Shown in pieces: positions 17,580-26,746 of a DNA stretch of 64,000 bases; positions within the stretch are counted from its first letter, which is position 1; each line of letters begins with the position of its first letter. The position numbers and the translations under genes were made by a program. The notes beneath the pieces were generated by a model. The model searched no databases. It worked only from the letters and a program-made list of their open reading frames with translations, and was not told the DNA's origin. Origin of the DNA: Thermoplasmata archaeon (lineage in GTDB: Archaea > Thermoplasmatota > Thermoplasmata > Lutacidiplasmatales > UBA184); contig JAKIWE010000002.1 of NCBI GenBank assembly GCA_022750195.1, positions 168,581 to 232,580 on the forward strand, read 5' to 3'.

Positions 17580-17671
17580 ACCGGGCCGGCCGACCCGCGC
17601 GAGACGCGCACGGCCAGGCGCGGTCGCGGGTGGGGCAAAGTAGAAGCCCCTCGCAGTAACGAGGTTGCCCC

Positions 17672-18304
17672 ATGCCCCAGCCTGCGCCCCGCGGACTCAA
17701 GCCCCCCGCTCCGTTCCGGATCTCGAAGCGACTCAAGCCCGGCCGCTATCCGCTGCTCAAGGTATTCCCCGGGCTCGACCGGGTCCCTCCGTTCCGGAAG
17801 TACCCGGCCTCCGCCGTCACTCGACGCAAGCTCGTCGAGAACACCGACGTGCACATTCTCAACCGTGCCGGGGAGTGGATGTACGTCGCCCCGCACGAAC
17901 TCCCGCCGGACGCGGACAAGCGGTGGCGCCCGATCGTGACCCCCGACGACTGCATCGTCGTCGGGGGCCCTCACCTGAGAAAGAGCCCCGCGATCACGAT
18001 CTACCTGGACATCCTCCACGAGTTCCTGCACATCTTCCAGCGTCACGCGGGCCGGGAGCTCTGGGACGACAAGTACGACTACGTCGACCGGCCCACGGAA
18101 CTCGAGGCGTACCGCTTTGGCGTGGAGGAAGCGCGCCGGCTCTCGGCCCCGGACTCCTACTTGCGCGAGTACCTCCGGGTGATGTGGGTCTCGGAACGGC
18201 ACCATCGCCGCCTGTTGCGCAATCTGGGTGTGTCCCTCCGCGATCCGTCCGCTACGCCGTCGCACCGGCGGTCGGTGAAGAAGTCCCGAAAACGCCCGAC
18301 CTGA
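17672..18304 (+). CDS. Putative HExxH zinc metalloprotein
   Basis: A 210-aa protein. LDILHEFLHIFQRH (residues about 112-125) is an HExxH zinc site, and E of TELEAYRFGVEEAR about 25 residues later could be the third ligand, as in gluzincins. No signal peptide or TM is seen, and the C-terminus is highly basic, so a cytoplasmic metallopeptidase-like protein is likely. Similar HEFLH proteins are common in archaea without known substrate. A TATA-like AAAGTAGAAG ends 27 nt upstream. Confidence 0.68.
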   Translation: MPQPAPRGLKPPAPFRISKRLKPGRYPLLKVFPGLDRVPPFRKYPASAVTRRKLVENTDVHILNRAGEWMYVAPHELPPDADKRWRPIVTPDDCIVVGGPHLRKSPAITIYLDILHEFLHIFQRHAGRELWDDKYDYVDRPTELEAYRFGVEEARRLSAPDSYLREYLRVMWVSERHHRRLLRNLGVSLRDPSATPSHRRSVKKSRKRPT

Positions 18305-18416
18305 CCTGGAATCGCTAGGGAGTCCCCTCGGGACCCGCTCTTTGGGGCAGGGAACGAGGCTCGGGTTGATAGGAGAGCTTCGACTGCGGCCCCTCACCTT
18401 CTAGGGGGCCGGTACC

Positions 18417-19157
18417 ATGAGCGCAGCGGAGCCTGACGCGGGCTACATCGCGCGGCTGATCTCGCGCCACGAAGTGGCGGAGCGGACCACCGCCTTCCGC
18501 TTCGAGAAGCCCCGAGGGTTCTCGTACACCGCCGGCCAGTTTGCCGAGTTCATCCTCCCCCCGCAGAAGGGCGAAGGCGCGGGCGAGCAGATGCATCCGT
18601 TCACCCTATCGAGCGCGCCCCACGAGCCGTTCCTCATGGTGACGACTCGGATGCGGGACTCTGAATTCAAGCGCCGCCTCGGCGCCACGCCGATCGGAGC
18701 GGAGCTCACGGTGAAAGGGCCGTTCGGGGAGCTCGTGCTGGACACGGACCCGGGCCGTCCGGCGGTCTTCCTGACCGGTGGCATCGGGGTGACGCCGTTC
18801 CGAAGTATCGTGGTCGACGCGACGGCGCGCAAGTCGCCGCACCGGATCGTGATGTTCTACTCCAACCGACGCCCCGAGGACGCCGCGTTCCTCGACGAGC
18901 TGCAGCGCCTCGAGAAAGAGAACCCGAAGTTCACCCTCGTCGCGACGATGACCCAGATGCCGAAGTCCGACCGCAGCTGGAAGGGCGAGGTAGGCAAGAT
19001 CGACACGGAGATGATCGCCCGTCACCGGAAGGGCGGCGGTACTCCGGTCTACTTTATCGCCGGACCCCCGGGGATGGTCAACGGGCTGCACGAGATGCTA
19101 ACAAAGGGGGGAATCGACGAGCCCTCGATCCGAACGGAGCAGTTCGACGGGTACTAG
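18417..19157 (+). CDS. FAD/NAD(P)-binding ferredoxin-reductase-like oxidoreductase
   Basis: A 246-aa protein of the ferredoxin-NADP reductase fold. The FAD-binding R-x-Y-S/T-like motif appears as HPFTLSSAP (residues about 61-69), preceded by YTAGQFAEF. The NAD(P) part has FLTGGIGVTPFRSI and AGPPGMVNGL, and the C-terminal EQFDGY ends as in the FNR family (aromatic terminus). It shuttles electrons between NAD(P)H and a protein or small acceptor. No [2Fe-2S] domain is fused. Confidence 0.85.
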   Translation: MSAAEPDAGYIARLISRHEVAERTTAFRFEKPRGFSYTAGQFAEFILPPQKGEGAGEQMHPFTLSSAPHEPFLMVTTRMRDSEFKRRLGATPIGAELTVKGPFGELVLDTDPGRPAVFLTGGIGVTPFRSIVVDATARKSPHRIVMFYSNRRPEDAAFLDELQRLEKENPKFTLVATMTQMPKSDRSWKGEVGKIDTEMIARHRKGGGTPVYFIAGPPGMVNGLHEMLTKGGIDEPSIRTEQFDGY

Positions 19158-19239
19158 TCCGGCCCAGTCCAACCGGTTGCCTTAGTACTCCGGCGGCCCA
19201 TGAGGATTCCGCGATGGTCCGGCCCGCGATGGTAAGTTC

Positions 19240-20622
19240 ATGGGCGAGAGTCTCAGCCTCTGCATCAACACGCAGACCCCGCTCGTCCAGATCCTCGGGA
19301 AGGACGGCGAGGGGACCAACCGCGCGAGCTCCGGTCCCGCGGTCCGCCTGAGCGACCTGATCGAGGGGACCGACTACCGGCTCTCCCCCGGCGGAGTGAC
19401 CCGGATGGTCGCGCCCCTTGCGCGCCGATTGCGCACCGAGGGAGTCCTCGACGAGGTCGACTGGGTCGCGTTGAACCCGACCGGGCCTCGGACCATCGAG
19501 GTGGAGGGGATGACGCTCCACAACGTCTCGCTCGACGCGGCCCGGATGGCGAGCTACGGGCAGGTGAAGGAGGCGATCTGGGGCGCGGTCCACGGGCTCG
19601 ACGGTCGCATCGGCGACGACGACCTGCTCTGGACAGACCAGTACAGCGAGTACGCCTACTACAACCGGGTCAGCGCGGAGACGATCCAGAAGCTCGACCG
19701 GGAGCTCGACTTCGACGCGTTCTACGTCCACGACTTCCAGCAGCTCGCCGTCGGGAGCATGCTCGACACGCCGAAGCCGAAGATCTTCCGTTGGCACATC
19801 CCGTTCGACGAGACGATGATCCCGGAGGAGTGGCGCCAGTGGCTCGCGAAGTACTTCAACAGCTACGACGTCGTCGTCGTCAGCGCGCGGAAGTACCTCG
19901 CCTCCCTCAAGGCGTTCGGCCACACGGGCAAGGTCAAGCAGCTCTACCCGTACGTCGACCCGGCCGAATTCTCTCGGCCCCCGGCGGAGGAGGTAGCCGC
20001 AACCCTCCGGGCGAAGGGCGCGGACGATGCGGACGAGCTCATCCTCGTCGTCGGCCGCATGGACCCGGTCAAGGGGCAGGACCGGGTGATCACCGCGTTT
20101 GCGGAGGTAGCGAAGGAAGCGCCCGCTTCGCGTTTGATGCTCGTGGGCAACGGGAGTTTCTCAAGCTCCAAGGGCGGGCCCGGGCTCTCTAAAGGTCAGA
20201 AGTGGCGTCACGAGCTCGAAGAGCTGGTGAAGCGCCACGCGCTCGAGGGTCGCGTGATGTTCACCGGCCACGTCACCCAGCGGGAGCTGGACTGCCTCTA
20301 CGAGGCCGCACGGTTCACGGTCCTCCCGTCCATCAAGGAAGGGTTCGGTCTGGTGGTCGTGGAGAGCTGGCTGCACCGCAAGCCGACGATCGTCACCGAC
20401 CGGGCCGGGATCGCCGAGCTCGTGGACGACGGACGGAACGGACTGCTCGTCGACCCCGACGACACGAGCAAACTATCCGACCGGTTACGGACGTTACTAT
20501 TAGACGACGGCGAGATAGGACGACGCCTCGGGCGCGAGGGGTACAAGGCGGCCCAGAAGTGCACGCTGGACGCCGCGGCCCCCGCGGAAGCGAAACTACT
20601 GCGTGAGGTCACCGGAGGCTAA
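19240..20622 (+). CDS. GT4-family glycosyltransferase (trehalose synthase TreT-like)
   Basis: A 460-aa protein. N-terminal GT-B half: VHDFQQLAVG and FRWHIPFDE. C-terminal nucleotide-sugar half: ILVVGRMDPVKGQDRVI, LMLVGNG, VMFTGHVTQREL and the E-x7-E signature PSIKEGFGLVVVESW, as in GT4 enzymes that use NDP-glucose. The overall layout is like archaeal TreT trehalose synthases, but other acceptors are possible. It is followed by the MscS-type channel gene after 3 nt, and the pairing with an osmosensitive channel would suit a role in osmolyte synthesis (inference). Confidence 0.8.
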   Translation: MGESLSLCINTQTPLVQILGKDGEGTNRASSGPAVRLSDLIEGTDYRLSPGGVTRMVAPLARRLRTEGVLDEVDWVALNPTGPRTIEVEGMTLHNVSLDAARMASYGQVKEAIWGAVHGLDGRIGDDDLLWTDQYSEYAYYNRVSAETIQKLDRELDFDAFYVHDFQQLAVGSMLDTPKPKIFRWHIPFDETMIPEEWRQWLAKYFNSYDVVVVSARKYLASLKAFGHTGKVKQLYPYVDPAEFSRPPAEEVAATLRAKGADDADELILVVGRMDPVKGQDRVITAFAEVAKEAPASRLMLVGNGSFSSSKGGPGLSKGQKWRHELEELVKRHALEGRVMFTGHVTQRELDCLYEAARFTVLPSIKEGFGLVVVESWLHRKPTIVTDRAGIAELVDDGRNGLLVDPDDTSKLSDRLRTLLLDDGEIGRRLGREGYKAAQKCTLDAAAPAEAKLLREVTGG

Positions 20623-20625
20623 CCG

Positions 20626-21441
20626 ATGGACCTAAGCTCCGTGCTGCAGAATTCGGTCTTGCAATCGCTGCTCACCTTCGGCGTCCTGGTCGCCCTGACC
20701 GTCCTCGTCGGGCGGCTCGCACGCCTCCTGGCGCTCCAGGCGATGCGCCAGAGCCGTCCGCAGGTCGCCGCGAGCGTCGCGGTGCTCGCCTCGGTCGTCG
20801 TCTACCTGATCGGGGGCGTCATCGCGATCCAGGAGCTCGGCATCTCCCCCGACATCCTCCTCGTCGTCGTGGGCCTGCTCGGGGCGGCCGCCCTGATCGG
20901 TCTACGCGAGCAGTTGGAGAACTTCGGCGGCAAGTACTTCTCCGACGTCTACAGCCCGTTCAAGGTCGGTGACTCGATCAAGATCCGGACTTTCGCCGGG
21001 AAGGTCATCGAGATCAACGCGATGACGACCGTGCTCCTCTCCGACGACGACCAGCTGATCGCCATCCCGAACTCGATGTTCATGAAGGAGGTCGTCGTCA
21101 ACACCACGCCGCAGGCCTGGAAGGAGGTCTCCCTCCCGATCACCGTCGGCGCGAGCGTGGACGTGGCCGCGTTCGAGTCGGCGATCTACCGGAGCCTGGC
21201 CAAGCTCCGGTCGCGCCTCGACCGCCGGTTTCCCCCGGTGATCACTACGCGGTCGCGCACACCGGTGTCGACCGACCTCACCGTGACCGTGATGATCCGG
21301 CGCCCCGAGGATCGGGAGGTCATCATCAACGAGGTGCAGAAGCGGATCACCGAGGCCCGCGGGAAGACCCCGGCCGTCGAGCGCAAGAACGGGACGAAGG
21401 TCGTTCCACCGGGAAGTCAAAACTCGCCCCAGACCGGCTAG
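20626..21441 (+). CDS. MscS-family mechanosensitive channel
   Basis: A 271-aa protein with three TM helices. TM3 is glycine/alanine-rich (VVGLLGAAALIGLREQLENF), then the beta domain FKVGDSIKI...GKVIEINAMTTVLLSDDDQLIAIPNSMFM that is the MscS hallmark, and a C-terminal alpha/beta domain. It releases small solutes on membrane stretch. The ATG lies 3 nt after the glycosyltransferase stop. Confidence 0.9.
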   Translation: MDLSSVLQNSVLQSLLTFGVLVALTVLVGRLARLLALQAMRQSRPQVAASVAVLASVVVYLIGGVIAIQELGISPDILLVVVGLLGAAALIGLREQLENFGGKYFSDVYSPFKVGDSIKIRTFAGKVIEINAMTTVLLSDDDQLIAIPNSMFMKEVVVNTTPQAWKEVSLPITVGASVDVAAFESAIYRSLAKLRSRLDRRFPPVITTRSRTPVSTDLTVTVMIRRPEDREVIINEVQKRITEARGKTPAVERKNGTKVVPPGSQNSPQTG

Positions 21442-21568
21442 AAAGTCCGCGGTTACCGGACTCGTTCCGGAAGCCAGTCTCACCGTGCGGCGGATGGCCA
21501 CGAGGTAACCCGGGGTAGCCGCCCCGTGGGAAATCGCCTTACGTCTCTTCACCCTCCCCGCGCCTGCG

Positions 21569-21877
21569 ATGCCGACTCCAGTTGCCACCGAGACGCCACC
21601 ACCACCGGTCGGGAAGGCCGTCCGCGTCACCGTCAACGGCAAGACCGTCGCCGTGTTCAACCTGGACGGGACGCTCCGGGGCATCGATGCGGCGTGCACG
21701 CATGTCGGCGGTCCGCTCGAGCGGGGGCCCGTGGCCGGCGGTGTAGTCACCTGCCCCTGGCACGGCTCCCAGTTCGATCTGGCGACCGGAGCGATGAAGC
21801 GGGGCCCCGCCGCTCGCGGCGTGACTAGCTATCCCGTTCGAGTGGAGAACGGTCACCTCGTCGTGGAGCTGCCGTAA
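21569..21877 (+). CDS. Rieske [2Fe-2S] ferredoxin
   Basis: A 102-aa single-domain protein with both Rieske boxes: CTHVGGPL (C-x-H) near residue 46 and CPWHGSQFDL (C-x2-H) near 65. No TM helix is present, so it is a soluble electron carrier of the type serving dioxygenases, nitrite reductases or unknown partners. A short proline-rich N-terminus precedes it. There is no oxygenase gene next to it. Confidence 0.9.
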   Translation: MPTPVATETPPPPVGKAVRVTVNGKTVAVFNLDGTLRGIDAACTHVGGPLERGPVAGGVVTCPWHGSQFDLATGAMKRGPAARGVTSYPVRVENGHLVVELP

Positions 21878-21883
21878 GAACCG

Positions 21884-22690
21884 TCAATCTCCGCCACGTC
21901 GCCCGGCGACCGGGCGCAGCCGGCCCACGAGCACGGGCGGGATCTCCGGAACGCCGATCCACGACGTCGGCCGGGTCGGGACCACCTCCGGGGGGAACCG
22001 GGGCTCTTCCAACGCGTCGAGGGCCAGACCGGCTTCGAAGAAGGGTCGTAGGAGCTCGCTGAGAGGGCGGTCGAAGTAGAGTTGGGGTCGGGGCTGCCCG
22101 GGGATCGCCAATCCGAGCGCGACCTTCGGCGTCAGATACTCGTACACGAACACGCCCCCCCGCTGTACCAGCGTGCCACCGTCATCCTCCTCCTCGAGGA
22201 TGCGACGCATCCCCGTTCCGTTGAAAGCCGGGTGCGTGACCGAGAAGACGAACCGGCCGCCCGGCCCCAGGAGGCGCGGAAGAGCCCGCGCGAGCGGCGG
22301 GAGGTGGCGCAGGTCCATGAGGGACATCGCGCAGACGACCGCCGAGAACCCGCCCGACCGCAGATCTTGGAACGAGGCGGGGTTCGATGCGTCGAGGCGG
22401 CGGTACTCCACGCGGCCTTCGAATTCGGCGCTCCTCGCGCCGGCGTGGGCCAACATCTGCTCGCTGAGGTCGACCGCGAGCACGTGGGCTCCGAGCCCGG
22501 CGAGGCGGCGGGCGAACTGTCCGTTCCCGCAGGCGACGTCGAGCACCTCCTCGCCCTTCCGGAGGTCGAGGAGCCGTTCCATGGCGGGCGCGACGAGATG
22601 CCGGTGCGTGAGGTTCCCCTCGCCCATCTGGGCGTCCCAGAAGTCGGCGTTCGCATCCCAGATCTCGGCGACCTCGTTATCCATCGCCAT
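21884..22690 (-). CDS. Class I SAM-dependent methyltransferase
   Basis: A 268-aa protein from the ATG at 22690 (a second ATG lies at 22684). IWDANADFWDAQMGEGN is a typical N-terminus. Motif I is VLDVACGNGQFARRLA, followed by VLAVDLSEQML, FSAVVCAMSLMDL and GPGGRFVFSVTHPAF. The C-terminal half is variable and would bind the substrate. A small-molecule methyltransferase is likely. The extra upstream open frame (to 22777) is basic and not conserved-looking. Confidence 0.82.
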   Translation of the reverse strand: MAMDNEVAEIWDANADFWDAQMGEGNLTHRHLVAPAMERLLDLRKGEEVLDVACGNGQFARRLAGLGAHVLAVDLSEQMLAHAGARSAEFEGRVEYRRLDASNPASFQDLRSGGFSAVVCAMSLMDLRHLPPLARALPRLLGPGGRFVFSVTHPAFNGTGMRRILEEEDDGGTLVQRGGVFVYEYLTPKVALGLAIPGQPRPQLYFDRPLSELLRPFFEAGLALDALEEPRFPPEVVPTRPTSWIGVPEIPPVLVGRLRPVAGRRGGD

Positions 22691-22870
22691 CCGCGAAGAC
22701 GTAGAGCCGGCGGGCGAAGACGATCGTGAATTCCGTGGTCCCGTCATGATGCGGCGAAACCTCGCCTCGCGTATCACGATGCCCTGCGAACTGGTCCCGG
22801 GCGCCGGAACGACGTGCCTCGGGCGTGGCGTCCGCGGTCGAAAGGCGAGGTCGAGCCGGGCGGGAGCACC

Positions 22871-23269
22871 CTACTTCTTCAGGGGCGTCGTCAGCTCGAC
22901 GAGGTTCCCATCCGGATCCAACACCTGCAGGTTCCTCAGGCCCATCATCGGCCGGTCGGCCGGGGGCGAGGCGATCACCACGCCTTTGGACTTGAGACGC
23001 TGATACTCCTGGTCGACGTTGGCGACCTTGATCGCAAGGACGACCCCCTCTCGCTTCCCAGCCCGCGGGGTCGGCCCCGCTCGCCCTCCCACGGTCTTCC
23101 AGAATCCATGATCGAGCAGGACCAGACGGCACGAACCCGTTCCGAACTCGGCGTAAGGACTCTCCCCGTCCCCTTCGAGACCGATCAGGTCGCGGTAGAA
23201 CTTGAGGGCCGAATCGAACTCGCGGACGATGAGCATGGGTCCGAAGAGTTGGGGTTTGGGCGACTTCAT
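22871..23269 (-). CDS. Glyoxalase/VOC-superfamily protein
   Basis: A 132-aa protein with the paired beta-alpha-beta-beta-beta layout: MLIVREFDSALKFYRDLIGL at the N-terminus and LQVLDPDGNLVELTTPL at the C-terminus. The E of LVEL is the usual metal ligand; an H appears in LLDHGFW. It may be a small-molecule dioxygenase, lyase or resistance protein; the substrate is unknown. Leaderless: a TATA-like AAATAA is 23-28 nt upstream. Confidence 0.82.
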   Translation of the reverse strand: MKSPKPQLFGPMLIVREFDSALKFYRDLIGLEGDGESPYAEFGTGSCRLVLLDHGFWKTVGGRAGPTPRAGKREGVVLAIKVANVDQEYQRLKSKGVVIASPPADRPMMGLRNLQVLDPDGNLVELTTPLKK

Positions 23270-23291
23270 CGACCGCCCGACCGCCGCACTG

Positions 23292-23297
23292 TTATTT
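23292..23297. promoter_or_regulatory. Shared divergent TATA-like box
   Basis: TTATTT on the plus strand and AAATAA on the minus strand. It lies 23-28 nt before the VOC start (23269, minus) and 27-32 nt before a GTG at 23324 (plus), so one box may serve both directions. Confidence 0.45.
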
Positions 23298-23323
23298 CTG
23301 GGCCGCGTTCACCCGATGCGCAC

Positions 23324-23464
23324 GTGGCCGCTGATCCGGACCCCCCGGTACTATGCCCCAGGTGTGACGTGGTCATCCCCGTCGAACCGGGGTGGCGAAT
23401 CGCCCAATGTCCGTCGTGCGGAACTATGGTCACCCGGATGGGACAGGATAGCGCGTTCGACTAG
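23324..23464 (+). CDS. 46-aa zinc-ribbon protein
   Basis: A short frame starting at GTG 23324. It contains CPRCDVVIPVEPGW and then CPSCGTMVTRMG: two CxxC knuckles about 18 residues apart, a complete minimal zinc-ribbon. Its position 27 nt after a TATA-like box supports expression. It may be a small regulator or an adaptor of larger complexes; the function is unknown. Confidence 0.55.
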   Translation: MAADPDPPVLCPRCDVVIPVEPGWRIAQCPSCGTMVTRMGQDSAFD

Positions 23465-23650
23465 CCCGCCGGAAGCGCAACCCTGCCCTCCCTGCCCTCA
23501 CGAGTAGAGTACCGGGGAGCTCCGACTACTCCGTCCCCGCGCCGGCCTGGTCGATCGCAGAGCCGAGGTGCTTCCGGCCGGGCCCCCGGTGGACCTCGAG
23601 TGCGGCGCCGGGGTCGTCCCTCCTCGCCCCGCACACCCCGTTCGATGGAC

Positions 23651-25780
23651 CTAGTACAGCCACCCGGCATGCAGGAAGGCGGAGGCGGAGATGGCACCGC
23701 CCCACAGAAACACAGAATTGTCGGGCGTGTCGAACGTCGCCGACCCGAGGTAGTCGAACCCGGGGTTCGACGCAGGGTTGAGCTTGGTCCAAGCGCCGTT
23801 GAGGAACGACCACGTCGCGTTGCTGCCGCCGCCCCCAAAGCCGTGCCCACCGTACAGGACGAGGTAGCCGTCGTAGCTGTCGTCGACGAGGACGCCGAGC
23901 GTCGTGGCGGGCGGGCTCGAGAGGAGCCCCGAGGTAATGTTCGTCCAAGTACCGGCGGAGTAGGTCCACGTATCCGGGTAGGCGTTGAAGCTCTGCTCGC
24001 CCGAGAAGAGGACCACGTACCCGTCCTCGGAGTCGAAGGCCATCTGCGACCAGGACCGGGGGCTCGGGTTCACACTGATGCTCAACGTCAAGCCCGTCCA
24101 CTGGCCGTCCGCGAACGTCCACGTGTTGGAATCAGGGAGGGAGCCGTCGTAGCCCCCAAAGAGGAGGACGTAACTGTCGGCGGCGTCGTAGACCATCGCC
24201 GCCCCCTCCCTCGCCGCCGGGGCCGTCGTCGGGGAGAGCTGGGTCCAGGCCCCGGCGGCGAAGCTCCAGGTGTCGCTGAGAAGCCCCGAGTTGCCCGCGC
24301 CTCCGAACAGCAGGAGGTACCCGTCCGCCTGATCGTACACCATCGACGCGTCCGAGCGGGCGGCGGGGCTCGCGGACGGGTGGAGGACGGTCCAGAGGCC
24401 GTGAACGAACTTCCAGGTGTCCCCGTCGTGGGCGAAGTCCCACCCACCGAACAGCAGCACGTACCCGTCCGCTTCGTCGTACGCCATCGAAGCCTCGTCC
24501 CGGGCGGCCGGGGCGTGGGGGGCCGCATTCGCCCAGACGGCGCCGTGAAAGACCCAGGAGTCGTTACGGACCCCGACCGACCCTGCTCCTCCGAAGACGA
24601 GCACATTCAGGGTCGTGGTCCCGTCCGCCATGCCGAACCCGCTGCGGCTCGCCGGATGGAGCGTCGAACTGACCTTCGCCCACACTCCTCCGACGAAGCT
24701 CCACGTGTCGGAAAGGTCGCCCGCTCCCGTGGTCCCCCCGAAGAGGATCAGCTCGCTGTCCTTCGCGTCGTAGGCCAAACCCCCGTCGGCCCGGGGCGCG
24801 GGGGACTTGACCGGCACCATTTTCGTCCATTGTCCACCGGTAAAGTTCCAAGTGTCGCCCACCACCACGAACGAACCGTTCTCTCCCCCGAAGAGAACGA
24901 GGTAGCTGTCCTTCGCATCGTAGGCGAGGCGGGCCTGGAACCGCGCGGTGGGCGAGGTGGTGGGGGTGAGGTGGGTCCACTGGCCGGCCTTGAACTCCCA
25001 GGTAAGGCCGTTCAGGTTGGGCGCCGCCTTGAGGCCGCCGAACAGGACGACATAGCTGTCCTTGACGTCGTACCCCAGGGACGGGTAGAGGAGGGCTCCG
25101 GGAGTCGACGTGGGGGTCAGGTGGGTCCAGAGCCCCGCCGCGAACTTCCAGGTGTCCGAGAACTCGACCGACCCGTTCGAACCTCCGAACAGGACCACGT
25201 AGTTGTCGACCCCGTCAAAGGCGATGCCGGCTCCGAAGCGGGCGGGAGGGGACGTCGCGGGATGGAGCTGCGTCCAGAGCCCATTGGAGAACGACCAGGT
25301 GTCCCCGTACGTCCCGCTGAGGGAGGTCCCGCCGAATAGGAGCACGTACTTGTCGCGCGCGTCGTACACCATGTTCACCTCTTGCCGGTTGGCGGGGATC
25401 GGCGCCGAGGAGGACCACGAGGGAACGGTGTTCGAGGTGAGGGGTCGGGGCACGCCCGGAGCCGTAGCCACGCCACAGTGCGCCCCGCTCCCTTGAGTTC
25501 CGCCGGAGCAGTCCCAGGCCACGCCACCGGCGGGGCCCCCTCCCCCCGCCAACGAACTCTCCGCGACTGCGACCTGTTGGCCGGGTAGGCGAGCGGAGTT
25601 CCCTACGTGCACGACTGCGGCGGGGGCGAAGCCGGCGGGTCGAGCTGAGTGGGCGAGACCCCCGATCGTAAGAATGCTGAGGAGCTCGATCGCGACCACC
25701 GCGAGCGCCAGTACCGTCCAGCTGCGACCGTGCAACGTTCCGCCCCCGAGTCGTGACGTGATCGACTGTAGATGCGCCAT
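23651..25780 (-). CDS. Exported Kelch-repeat beta-propeller protein
   Basis: A 709-aa protein. One hydrophobic helix (TVLALAVVAIELLSILTIGGL, residues about 21-41) anchors or exports it. From about residue 130 there are eleven Kelch repeats of about 48 residues and a partial twelfth, each with the pattern YD-x-x-D-x-YVLLFGG...D-TW-x-F-x-x-G-x-W-x-x-L-x-P, together enough for two propellers. Kelch propellers bind proteins or glycans, so a role at the cell surface in adhesion or matrix contact is likely (inference). Repeats 7-9 are the closest to one another, suggesting recent internal duplication. Confidence 0.88.
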   Translation of the reverse strand: MAHLQSITSRLGGGTLHGRSWTVLALAVVAIELLSILTIGGLAHSARPAGFAPAAVVHVGNSARLPGQQVAVAESSLAGGGGPAGGVAWDCSGGTQGSGAHCGVATAPGVPRPLTSNTVPSWSSSAPIPANRQEVNMVYDARDKYVLLFGGTSLSGTYGDTWSFSNGLWTQLHPATSPPARFGAGIAFDGVDNYVVLFGGSNGSVEFSDTWKFAAGLWTHLTPTSTPGALLYPSLGYDVKDSYVVLFGGLKAAPNLNGLTWEFKAGQWTHLTPTTSPTARFQARLAYDAKDSYLVLFGGENGSFVVVGDTWNFTGGQWTKMVPVKSPAPRADGGLAYDAKDSELILFGGTTGAGDLSDTWSFVGGVWAKVSSTLHPASRSGFGMADGTTTLNVLVFGGAGSVGVRNDSWVFHGAVWANAAPHAPAARDEASMAYDEADGYVLLFGGWDFAHDGDTWKFVHGLWTVLHPSASPAARSDASMVYDQADGYLLLFGGAGNSGLLSDTWSFAAGAWTQLSPTTAPAAREGAAMVYDAADSYVLLFGGYDGSLPDSNTWTFADGQWTGLTLSISVNPSPRSWSQMAFDSEDGYVVLFSGEQSFNAYPDTWTYSAGTWTNITSGLLSSPPATTLGVLVDDSYDGYLVLYGGHGFGGGGSNATWSFLNGAWTKLNPASNPGFDYLGSATFDTPDNSVFLWGGAISASAFLHAGWLY

Positions 25781-25815
25781 GGTCGATTCCCGGAACCCGC
25801 GGTAGTGGAACCCGG

Positions 25816-25836
25816 GATATCAAACCCTACGGTTTG
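25816..25836 (-). promoter_or_regulatory. Kelch-gene promoter with inverted repeat
   Basis: Upstream of the ATG at 25780 the minus strand has a TTTGATATCC TATA-like box. Directly upstream of and touching it is a perfect inverted repeat, CAAACC-CTAC-GGTTTG (25821-25836), placed where a regulator could block or help TFB/TBP. This would put the transcription start about 15 nt before the ATG. Confidence 0.4.
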
Positions 25837-26026
25837 GGTCCTCACGTATGCGTCCGGATGCGCACGGCCGAACCTTCGAAGGATCGACCGGCACCTTCGG
25901 GCCAAGTTCTCCGACGATCATGCCGGGCGCAGGGGACCCCCCGGTCACGGGCCTCCGACTCGAGTCCCTTAGAATCCGAAGCCCGGAGGGAACTTTCTTC
26001 CGTGGCCGCGATTCTGCCGCGCCCTC

Positions 26027-26734
26027 GTGACCGCTTCGAAATCCCCTTCGAGAGCCCGCCGACGAAGTGCCCCGGCGCGAGGGCTCCCCGACGACCTCCG
26101 CAAGTCGTGGGCCGAGACCTACGCGAAGACGCCGTACCGGGACCTTCCCTGGTTCTCGGAGAAGCCTTTCCCCTCCCTTGTTCGCGCGGTCGAAGAACGC
26201 CAGATCCTCCCGCCGGGTCCGCTCCTGGATGTCGGCTGCGGCGCCGGGACGAACGCCCTCTGGCTGGCGGGCCAGGGGTTCCGTGTGACCGGCGTCGATA
26301 TCTCGCCGGGCGCGGTCGAAGGGGCCCAACGTCGCGCCCAGGCCGCCGGGCTTCCGGCGGAGTTTCGGGTGGCGGATGCGCTGAACCTCCCCTTCCCCCG
26401 GGGCCAGTTCAAGGTCGTCACCGACGTGGGCTGCTTCCACACGCTTCCGATCCCACTTCGGGAGGGGTACGTTCACGAGGTCCATCGAGTGCTGAAACCT
26501 GGGGGGACCTATCTGCCGGCCTGGATCGCGCGGGAAGCGACGCAGCAGTTCGGCCCGCCGCACCGGCTCTCGGTCGGCGACATGGCGACCTACTTCGAGC
26601 ACGAGTTCATCTTTGCCGAGACTGAGTACGGGCCCACCTCGCCCCGAGGCGCGTGGAGGACGCGCCGGGGCCTCCTGCCCTCCTACAGCGCGCGCCTGTT
26701 GCGGCGGTCGAAGCCACAGCCCCCACCGCGCTGA
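26027..26734 (+). CDS. Class I SAM-dependent methyltransferase
   Basis: A 235-aa protein from GTG 26027. LRKSWAETYAKTPYRDLPWF is an N-terminus typical of UbiE/TPMT-like proteins. Motif I is LLDVGCGAGTNALWLA, then VTGVDISPGAVEGA, a FRVADALNLPF motif, FKVVTDVGCFH and the VLKPGGTYL strand. The substrate is probably a small thiol, metalloid or other soft nucleophile, by analogy with TPMT-type enzymes (inference). Convergent with the next gene. Confidence 0.82.
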   Translation: MTASKSPSRARRRSAPARGLPDDLRKSWAETYAKTPYRDLPWFSEKPFPSLVRAVEERQILPPGPLLDVGCGAGTNALWLAGQGFRVTGVDISPGAVEGAQRRAQAAGLPAEFRVADALNLPFPRGQFKVVTDVGCFHTLPIPLREGYVHEVHRVLKPGGTYLPAWIAREATQQFGPPHRLSVGDMATYFEHEFIFAETEYGPTSPRGAWRTRRGLLPSYSARLLRRSKPQPPPR

Positions 26735-26746
26735 GGCGCCGGCCGT

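Noticed and set aside
23600-25339. 579-codon plus-strand frame opposite the Kelch gene
   Set aside because: Antisense shadow of periodic Kelch repeats, which gives a false periodic protein.
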